64,000 nucleotides of DNA, taken from contig NW_003314296.1 in NCBI RefSeq assembly GCF_000143415.4, forward strand, positions 1,215,858 through 1,279,857, given 5' to 3'. This DNA is from Selaginella moellendorffii (taxonomy: Eukaryota > Streptophyta > Lycopodiopsida > Selaginellales > Selaginellaceae). The position numbers and the translations under genes are program-made. Under the pieces are notes generated by a model, which ran no database searches, was not told where the DNA came from, and saw nothing but the letters and a program-made list of their open reading frames with translations. Positions within the stretch are counted from its first letter, which is position 1. Every line of letters starts with the position of its first letter. Of this stretch, positions 55,601 through 64,000 are shown piece by piece.

Positions 55601-56160
55601 TTCTGGCAGCAATTCTCCTTCACACAACCAGTCAAGTTGCTTTCATTTTCCTGAATGACCCCTATTGGATGTCTTGCCTTATAAGGTATGCAACTTGAGT
55701 CAACTTCAAGAGGTTCTTTTTCAAGTGCATCATGGATAGTGTTGGGATCGAGACCAAAGGTGTTCTAAGCATGCTAAAGAAGGTAAAAAATCATCTTGTG
55801 TTTTGGGACCTACCATGTGTTCTATAGAAGAGAAAATAAGGGTTTTCATGATAGCGAGCGTGTTGCACGAATTTTGCCAAGGTATGATAGCTCTATTGAC
55901 ACCATACCAAATCTCATAGATGACGACATCCGCAACACATTGTTTGGGTATTAGTTCCAATCTCCATCAGTGATGCATGTCTTACTTGAGCTTTATTGCT
56001 CAACTAGGGGTGTTGTCATCGATTGCACAACAAGTAGTGGTTCAATGGTCAAGGCAACATATGACTCTAGTAGATCAGTGTTTGCAATTGAAGAATATAA
56101 ATTCTTCAAACACCGTCTTAGAGGTTTTTGTCCTTCTCTATCAGTTGCTTCTAGGAGGTA
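52609..56160 (+). pseudogene. Decayed ParB-like / DNA N-methyltransferase-like fusion gene
   Basis: A long plus-strand gene with stops and frameshifts but visible order. A charged start (KRTKHEEDE) leads into a Pro-rich repeat region (52703-53050) and a helical segment (REVELAEHVINKHFQETILR). The ParB/Srx-like box IIDGNHCWCVW (53600-53630) continues YHINVLVGHVHARG. A middle region (IWFLANLNKDAIYSHYSDNL; TKVKKFLIVADPRHPKEWFN) and an acidic linker (54850-55035) come next. The C-terminal methylase-like part has LNDPYW (55653-55670, DPPY-like motif IV), KRFFFKCIMDSVGIET, then YQFQSPSVMHVLLELY and VIDCTTSSGSMVKATY with SVFAIEEYK (55960-56100, SAM loop). IV-before-I is the beta-class order of N4-cytosine/N6-adenine methylases. 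Introns at 53759-53807 and 54010-54061 are about 50 bp, like host introns. The motif assignments are inferred. Confidence 0.6.
52740..53045 (+). repeat. CCACCA/CCATCA codon repeat (Pro-rich)
   Basis: Trinucleotide-periodic tandem repeats within the N-terminal part of the ParB/methylase-like gene, encoding runs of P, S and L. Confidence 0.9.
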
Positions 56161-57000
56161 ATTTATGATGTTTTAAAAACTTATATGCAATATATATTTA
56201 GCTTTCTAGAAGTTTTCCTAGGTATGCATGGCATAATATATGTAATGTGTAAATTGAGGAGTGGTATGAAAAATCTATTTATTGATGATATATTAAAAGA
56301 CAATTGAATGTATCCACTTGTAATGAGAAAAGTGTGTCACATGTCAATATGATAAGACAGTGTCAGTGTTAGAGATAGTGATAGTGATAGTGTCAGTGAT
56401 AGAGATAGTGTCAGTGTCAGAGATAGTTACAGTGTTAGTCTGTCAAATTTCATAACTACTAGTATTATGAGCTTATTATCTATAGGTAATACCATTTTTT
56501 TAATTAAAAAAAGGGTAAGAGGGGGGGGGGGGGATGGATAATATTATAGTATAAGAATTATTAGTAACTAGAATTTTCAGTAGGATGGCCTAAAAATACC
56601 ATATTCAGCACTTGTGAGGAATATTATTCCTCACTATAAAGCGATAATAGTTGTATGTTCTAACTCTTTCTTGATTTTCTTATACATCCATTTATGCACA
56701 CCTTCCACACCAGTCCTTGAGTAGTTGTGACAGTGTTCTAGAAAAGTTTCTAAACCCATATAGCTTTCCGTCTTATCTAAATAAAAGTAGCAGATGGGAC
56801 ACACTGAAGATAATATGTGGTCATTCTTTCAAAAGTTTCAGCCATATCTAAAGCAAGATCTTGAAAAAACATCTGCCATCATTCTTGAAACACATGAGGC
56901 AATCCATCTTTAATAGTAATATCTACAATATTATCTAGAAGAGGGATCTCTTGTTCAATCACACTTGGGGTCTTTTTTTAATCTCCACTAACTTGTCTAG
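56160..57000. other. AT-rich tract with short tandem repeats
   Basis: A GATAGT/GTCAGT hexamer array at about 56352-56435, a G-run (12-13) at 56521-56534, and no gene. Confidence 0.7.
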
Positions 57001-58223
57001 CATTTATTGTTATAAGTTAAGAAGTATCCTAAGGGCTATAAAAGGAAAAGCCTCATAACAATTGTTATGTGGAGAGAAGGGTGGAATGTTGGTAAAAGTT
57101 GGAGATAAAGGTGGAAACTTATATAAAATGCATTGGGGCCAAGTGTGAGTAGCAATAACATTCTCCCTAGCCATTCTTACACTCATTGGCATTTGCTAGT
57201 ACTCAAAAATAAGATCTAATTTGGTGAAGTAACGACTTCTCCCTAGACAATCCAATAGATCAGCAATGTAAAGAAGAGGGCATATATTCAAGATTGTCAC
57301 TTCATTTAATGAATGATAGTCAATGTAGAAACAAATACTCCCATCAGGCTTATAATATGAGGTTCACAAGCTTAAAGACGAACAATAACCTTGATTGGAT
57401 GAGCATCCTTAGTTGAAATAGGATGATATGTTGCAATTTTGGTCCTAGATGACATGTTAAATTCAAAGAGATCGGCATACTCTTTCATGAGCCAATCAAC
57501 CACTGCAACACAAAGACCGTCGGAGGGATTGAAAGGGGGAATAAAAGAACAAAACGGAAATATAGGAGGAAGTAATGGGCAAACAAAAGTGATGGAATTA
57601 AAGTTAAAACTAGAGGTAAAACCAGAGGGACGAAGAGGAACAAAAGTGAGAGGAATGGAAAAAATATAAAAAAATACGAGACAAAGGTGAGAAGTCTCAA
57701 AGTCATATTTGGCATAATTGTGTTGCAATTAATCCATACCAAGGATGAAGTCAAAAACTTGACTTGGCTGAGTATAGTTTAAGCTCGAGATTGCCCATAC
57801 ACACAAATAGGTTCACCTCATCCTGTGCACATACGTGTGTATAGTCGTTGCCATAAAGAATGAAAATTGGCTCTACAGCACAATACAAATATAGACGGTA
57901 ATATGTGGAAACAAGCTAAACAATAGAAGATAAACTCAAGCCTATATCAACCAACACAAAGAGAATAATATGTGACATTTTGTTATAAAAATGAGCTTAG
58001 AAAGTAAATACTAGATGAATTAGACATTGTTGATGCTAAGGGCTCCACCTAGGAAATGGAGGTTGCCAATTTAAAAAACACTGACAACATTGATAAGTGT
58101 GACCAACTTCATCATACGCCTAGCAGTGGATATCATGGCCTTGACCACATTCTTGCCCTTGTCCTTGAACTCGAACAGTAGCAATATCAACCTCCATTAG
58201 AAAAGGACCCCTCTGATACCAAA
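57000..58223 (-). mobile_element. Decayed Ty3/gypsy retrotransposon, gag-pol remains
   Basis: On the minus strand, starting at 58221, lies the primer-binding site TGGTATCAGAGG. Next is a CCHC-like knuckle (DEVGHTYQCC, near 58090), a protease remnant (FDFILGMD, then LQHNYAKYDFETSHL at 57690-57760), the pre-RT linker EYADLFEFNMSS with PISTKDAHPIKVIVRL (57375-57480), and RT motifs IDYHSLNEVTILNICPL and RSRYFTKLDL (57220-57330). Stops break every part, and the left LTR was not found. Confidence 0.85.
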
Positions 58224-58900
58224 TGTAGCACACGTGGTTTTTACCTTTTATCCTATAGTGATTTACCATAGGATAACACCACGAAGCAGAACCTAAACCC
58301 TCTTTATGCCATGTGACACATGCCACGTGTCCATGCCACATGTCCATAGGACAGTGGTGTGGAACCTATGGTTCAAGGCCTTGGGCCACTGAACAAAGGA
58401 ACGGTGCCAAACTCCCAAGCATGGAGCCAAGGAGTGATGGAATTGAACCACGGAGTAACTCCCAAGCATAAAGCCCAAGGAGCGAAGGGACAAGAGCCCG
58501 GAGCGACTTGGAACAGTCCTAGAGTAACCAGCATCCCAATGCCAGGACCAGCACGTAAAACGGAGCTAAATGGAGTCTGGCGCTTTCGGCATACTGGTGG
58601 CCTAACGCAAGGACATGGGTACTCCACCAGCTAGTATGGAATGGAACTTGGGCTTAGACCCAAGTCAGATGCAGAACAAGGACAGGCACGCAAGTGGGAG
58701 ACTATGCCTCAAGTTGGTCGGCCATGTCCGACCTACCCACTATCCCTACTATACATTTGGAACCCTCCACAGCCCCCCCTCCCCCTTGAGGAACACATGC
58801 TTTGGGCTTTCACCCCAAGCCTCCCTTAGTATCAGGAGTTAGTCTCTGGGACAAGCGCTCGAAACTTACTAAATATGGAATGTCCTTAGATTGCGAATTT
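58224..58900 (-). mobile_element. LTR of the Ty3/gypsy element (right end approximate)
   Basis: The LTR ends in GTGCTACA (minus strand) three bases before the primer-binding site. Its right part shares CTTTGGGCTTTCACCC and CCCTACTATAC-TTTGGAACC with the LTR family at 40402 and 63790, so the two are related. The true start of the LTR could not be fixed. Confidence 0.65.
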
Positions 58901-60200
58901 GGACACGGGACGAACACCATTGTATTCAGGCCAACCTCTACATTTCGTAGATATACCAAATGAGCAAATCTAGATACTTTTCATAAATAGCATTTGGGAC
59001 CGAAATGAGACTAACACAAAGGGCATGATAGCAAGGGTGTTTGGCAGACACGGTAAGCTATCATCATGCGATATTGAGGGACCAATCTGAATACGCGAGG
59101 GTTCTTGTCAAGCCAGTGCAAGATAAAGCAAAAGAGAACTAAGAGCCAAGCTGAGTATGCTCAGCTAAAAACATATAGGAGTTCCTACCTTATATTCATC
59201 TGGCTAAGTACAGGTGCTAAGCCCAATAAACTAACACTTGAACAAGAGGGGTTGATAAAGGGAACCAACAATACCAACCTCTTGCCATCATATGTGGTTG
59301 AAGAAGAGTATTAGTGCAATGTGGATATCCGAAGATGTGGTCTTCGTGATTAAGCCTTGGATGTTCATTTTGCATTTTGTGGATGCCAGTGTTGGATGTC
59401 GGAAGTATGGGCAAAAATATATTCAAGGCTTAAGCATACTATGGGTCATGAGAATTGGTGTTGAAGTGAACCTATGTGAAGTTGTTAGTAGGAGGAAGTT
59501 GGTTGAGTCTTGAAGGTTTGCATTCCTGAACTAAGAGTCATTCTTTCTTTAGGATGGAAATTTTCCACAAATTTTCTTAGACTTTTCCAATGGCTGATCT
59601 GTTGGTCACTTTGCTCGAAAACCATTTCATTTTTGTAAGCCAGTACAAACTAGTGAAAGGGTTGGAGTTAACTTCGGTTAGCCTAAACCTTAGTAGGTAA
59701 TTTGTATGATGTGACCCAAAAGGGATGCTAACTTTTGGGGTTAAGGCAATTGAGTTGGATAAAGTCTAGAGTTGGTGTAGAAAAGTGGCCGTTGTGCTTT
59801 TTTAAGAAAGGTGACCCTTGTGCCTTTCTTCTATAGCGTTGTGCTTGGTGGTAGGTTGCACCTTGCATTTTGTTAAGACTTTATGAGAGTAATGAGCTCT
59901 CACTGATCTTGACTTGGTCTTGGTGGTCTTGCGCCTTGGCTATATTCGTGTGCATGTTGAAATCTCTAGTCATGGGGTAGCTACTGTCGATTGGTCACAT
60001 AACCCACCTCTCTGTCGATGTTCCTTATTTCGTTAAAAAGGCGTGACCATGTAAACAACTCTAACTGTCTGTTTACAGTAGTCTATCTAAACCTTACTGA
60101 CGGGTTTGGTTTCTTTGCTCATGAGGGTTGGGGCCTCTCGCTTCTCTCTCTATGTCTCTCTATGGATAAGAATAAAGTATTCCAAGTAAGTGATCATCCG
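58901..60200. other. Repeat-derived tract, no gene seen
   Basis: Short frames only. Composition and CT-rich ends near 60130 resemble LTR material, but no second copy in this window confirms that. Confidence 0.45.
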
Positions 60201-62210
60201 ATAAACTAGTATTATAGTACAAGAACCACCAAAATCATCATAATTTGTAAACATAAGAAGCACCATTCAACAAAATTCAATAGCAAGTATATCATCATTA
60301 AGGAAACTCAATGGTGAAACTTAACTACCGAAGATGGCAGACAATATGCCAAACTTACCAAAGATAACTCAAAGAACACAAAGTATCATTGACTGACAAA
60401 CACAATGCTTGCGAATGTATTACCCAAAGGAAATAACATCCAAATTTATCAAAACTAACTCAAGCAACAATCAACAGAATAGAATGAATGCGGTAAGACC
60501 AAAAAACACTCAATCATGCCAATTATCACACTAGCCAATCTGAATAGATCCCAGTCAAGAATACCAAGGAACTAGAGTTGCTCAAGCAAGCATCAGCAAC
60601 ATCCTATCGATATTTCAAACCCAAAAGACCAATCCAAAGCAAACAATAAAGAATATATAGTATTGCAAAAAAGCTATAAGCTATCAAAGAGAACAACTAA
60701 CTATCATGAAAGATCATCAATTATCCCATCAATGAAAAGATTCATAATCATTGTTAAATAAGGAGTCCACCATCCCGAAGAATGGCAAATCATTCTATAC
60801 GAACAATAATCAAGCAAAACCTTTTGACAAGGATAATCAACTATTCTAGATAATAGTCAATTATCACCAATGATTTCTAGATGTAAATACTAACTTCAAC
60901 ATTGAAACTAATAAGCTAAAATGCCTTTCCCAACAACTCCTAACAAATAGAACAATGAGCATAAAACTCAAAGAACCAAAAGCTCAAAGAAGCCTATAGT
61001 TAAGTATTGTTTAATAATGATTACGAGTCTCACATGAACTAACTTCAATGCTAAGAAGAAAATCATGGTATAACCCACAATATCCCCCTCAACACATCCA
61101 AATGCTAAACTTCATAATGCAAAGCTAATGAAAAGCATATCTGCATCAATCCAAAAGCCAAGCATAATGAAGTTATGCTTAACAAGTGACCACTAAACAA
61201 TCTTCCATGAATCCATCTATAGCAAAATGTAACTCACTTTATAACAAGCACAAGAAAAATCATCAATGATCGATATATTCCAATTCCAATCCAATAAGGA
61301 TTCAAACATCTTCAATATCAATCACTAACTCTTCATTTCATAAAGTTAGCATAGTCCATGACTGAATCACTCCTCAAAAAAAAGCCAAAGCTCAACCCTC
61401 TACTAAATAATCTCATCTAGAACACAACTAACGCAAACTTGCCACTCAACTCATTTGAACGTCAACAGAGTTGTTAACTAGCAAATGCACGAATACCAAT
61501 AACACAAAGCCATAGCCAAATCATCAACACTATCTTCATCAAAACTAATAAAACTCAATGTCAATCATAATGAGAAACATCTCATCTCATTTGAATCTCA
61601 ACATCAATAATGTCAACGACAAAGCATTACTTCAATGCCATCAGCACCAAACAAAGCTAGAAGAAAACCAAAGTGAATCACCACCCAAACTCTCTAGCAA
61701 CTAAGCTAACCATAGTCGAAGATACTTTAGTCAGTATCCAAGATTAATCCTCTAACAATATTCAGTTCCAGATAACACATCCTCAAGGAGTGAATCACCA
61801 CATCCAAGACTCAATGAAATCCAACACTACGAACCAAATGATATCGATAGAGGTAGAGTCGAAATACTAACATGGAAAACCCATGTAAGTCTAACGACAC
61901 GATCCTCCGCAACACTATCTGGTAAAGTAAGTCCATCACTGCTAAATCTTCATCGAGTGAAGCAAGTGTAAAATAGTCCTTGACAAAATCTACAAGCAAT
62001 CACTAGTCGTAAAGCAACTAACAATCACTCTTCAACTTGCCTTCACAAGACCCAAACACTAAACTCATGCCATTGAGTCATATACTTGTCCAGTATAAAT
62101 ATAATACCCCAGATACGAGATAAAGGTTCATGGACAATCATGAACTAAATGACCACTCAAATCCAACTCAACTGTAATAAGCTCACCAATGCATTTAGCC
62201 AATAGCTCTG
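60200..62210. other. A+C-rich, strand-asymmetric tract
   Basis: Over about 2 kb the plus strand is strikingly rich in A and C and poor in G, with many CAA, ATC and AAC words and no frame longer than about 60 codons. No gene or clear tandem period was seen. Confidence 0.6.
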
Positions 62211-62216
62211 AGCATG

Positions 62217-62855
62217 CTATGAGACACAAAATCCCTAGGCCCCAAAGTGGAGCCAGAAGGGTGCCATGTGGTAGTGGCTGAAGCGAAAGCCAAATGAGCG
62301 TAACACGTTTGGACTAAAAGCTCCGACTTGGAAGGTCGAGAGCGGGAGTGGAACTCCCAACAAAGTGCTTGAAGAGCGAGCACGAGGCAACCAATAAGCA
62401 AGGCTCCAAAAAGGGACCCAAAAAGGACCAACAAATGACACGTGGAAGTGTCTGAGATGGAGTCCGAGATGGACCGAGACGGAGTCCGAGATGGAGTCCG
62501 AGATGGAGTCCGAGGTGGACCGAGACGGAGTTCGAGATGGAGTCCGAGAAGGACCCGAGATGGAGTCCGAGGTCGAGACTGAGACTGGGACCGAGACCGA
62601 GACTGAGACCAAGACCGAGACCGAGACCGAGACCAAGACCGAGATTGGGACCGAGACCGAGGCCGAGGCCGAGACTAAGCCCGAGTCCGAGTCCAAGTCC
62701 GAGTCCGAGTCCAAGTCCGAGTCCAAGTCTGAGTCCGAGTCCGAGTCCGAGTTCAAGTCTGAGAGGGTGAAAGCCCAAAGCGTTCGTCTCCCAGACCCTG
62801 AGGGTTTGGTGAGCTCCAAAAGTATAGTAAGGGGGAAGACTGCAGTGGAGCCAGT
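62217..62855 (+). mobile_element. 5' part of an LTR (same family as 40402-41941)
   Basis: It begins TATGAGACACAAAATCCC, matching the LTR start at 40402. It carries the hexamer array at 62450-62765 and stops after GAGCCAGT, where an inverted LTR piece begins. Confidence 0.8.
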
Positions 62856-64000
62856 TGTAAGCGACTAAATTTTCCATTCTACTTTAGTCCCTTAACCACA
62901 CCTCCAACCACTTTGAGGAGTCTCACTCACAACCTCCATAAGTCTTATTTCAGACTTGGGCTTGCTAGCCCCGAGAATGGCATCCCCGCCACTCAACCTT
63001 TGCACTTGATCCAAGTGCTCCACGTGTCCGATCCCATGACCGACACCCCAAGGTACCACTGACATATCAGCCCGTTACGCTAAGGCCATGCCCCTTTACC
63101 TTGGTCACACCGGAGGTCTAACACCACCTGCATCACAGTCCCATCTCTCAAGGACTGGGCCATCCGTCCATGAGTGATCATTCCAGATTCACTACTTAAC
63201 ATCCTTAGGATGCCTATAGACATGGGGAATAGCCTTCCCCAATATCCCTTTTCCAGTCTTCACCAAATCCCTTTCTGCCCATGGCCGTGTTCGCCAACAC
63301 TACCACTGGATCGAGGCCCACAGGCCTAACCACTAAGTCCCACAGTCCTCTAGGACTTCCTCACCACTCGACTGTATCCTTGGTCACTACACCAGAGGAC
63401 TACTCCTCTTCCTTTCCATAGTCTGGGCCTTTGGGACAACATTTCGGAACACTGTGGCCTTACGCGAGCCACCTGGGTACTCTCCCCGCCTTCCGCCCTT
63501 GGGTGCTCTAGCCATGGGCTTAAGGCGAGGTTCCGTTGAGCCACGCCTGGTATCCAAGTAGGTAGTGCCACCCACACTTGGACTGGGAGTATCAGCCAGT
63601 CGATCTCCTGGGGGAACTAGAGCCGGCTCTTGAACACTTCACCAAGCTACCCCGCTTGTCGGTCCGTGTTCACTCTAGTCTTGGACTTCCCAGTGGTCAG
63701 CTCATCACCCAACACTGGGTCTGGCCTTCCTGGGCCAAACTGGCCTTTCCTGGCCAAACTAGCTCCACTGGGCTTCAACCCCCACACTCTCCCTACTATA
63801 CTTTTGGAACCCCCCGTAGCCCCCCCCCCCCCCTGGGGGACGATCGCTTTGGGCTTTCACCCAACTGCCTGTATTAGTTATTAGTATTCAGACTCGGTCT
63901 CGGTCCCGGTCTCGGTTCCATCTCGGACTCCATCTCGGACTCCATCTCGGTTCCATCTCGGACTCCATATCGGACTCCACTTCAGGTCCATCTCGGACTC
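62856..64000 (-). mobile_element. 3' part of an LTR in opposite orientation, cut by the window end
   Basis: Read on the minus strand it ends CGCTTACA at 62856 and matches 41941 back to about 40870 in order. It reaches the hexamer array (as CTCGGT/GACTCC) from 63885 to the window end. Together with the preceding piece it forms an LTR head joined to an inverted LTR tail. Confidence 0.8.

Noticed and set aside
62491-62868. 125-codon E/S/T-rich frame, and the D/S- or G/L-rich frames opposite it
   Set aside because: Products of the hexamer array in the LTR; the same array is open in several frames on both strands.

Overview
The window reads as nuclear DNA of a seedless vascular plant, most likely a lycophyte close to Selaginella. 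The basis is plant families (type II NAD(P)H dehydrogenase with EF-hand, phytocyanin, WOX-like homeodomain, PPR proteins, plant SWAP70), GT-AG introns of only about 45-80 bp, intergenic gaps of 100-300 bp in the gene-rich half, and telobox-like AAACCCTA motifs next to start codons. The species call is an inference.

Bases 1 to about 30,100 are gene-dense and GC-moderate. In order they hold: the 3' part of an NDB-type NAD(P)H dehydrogenase, a UDP-glycosyltransferase fragment, tRNA-Ile(AAU), a class I small heat-shock protein with a heat-shock promoter, an inverted pair of broken Cys-rich peptide genes, eIF3d, a phytocyanin, a conserved protein of unknown function, nucleolar NOC3 (divergent from it), ESCRT-III CHMP1, a WOX-like homeobox gene, a thrombospondin-1/EGF type I membrane protein, LSM3, a SWAP70-like PH protein, a DUF676 serine-esterase-like protein, an unassigned protein that may be flagellar, and an intronless 671-residue PPR protein. 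They serve housekeeping roles (translation, ribosome biogenesis, splicing, vesicle sorting) and do not form one pathway.

From about 30,100 to 64,000 the DNA is AT-rich and repeat-dominated. It contains PPR pseudogene pieces, a 1.45-kb non-autonomous Helitron with captured PPR and RCL1 exons (33,328-34,774), and a large, nearly identical palindrome (arms about 34,775-37,605 and 42,615-45,475) around a 5-kb spacer holding a 1.54-kb LTR with primer-binding site. Further on are a decayed Ty1/copia element, GC-rich minisatellites, a decayed Ty3/gypsy element and inverted LTR pieces.

The most unusual item is at 52,600-56,160: a decayed, intron-containing gene with a proline-rich N-terminus, a ParB/Srx-like box (DGNH), an acidic linker and a C-terminal DNA-methylase-like domain in beta-class order (DPY-type motif before the glycine-rich SAM loop). 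It resembles a phage- or bacterial-type ParB-methyltransferase fusion that has become a plant genomic repeat. All homology calls are from reading the sequence; none was checked by a database search.
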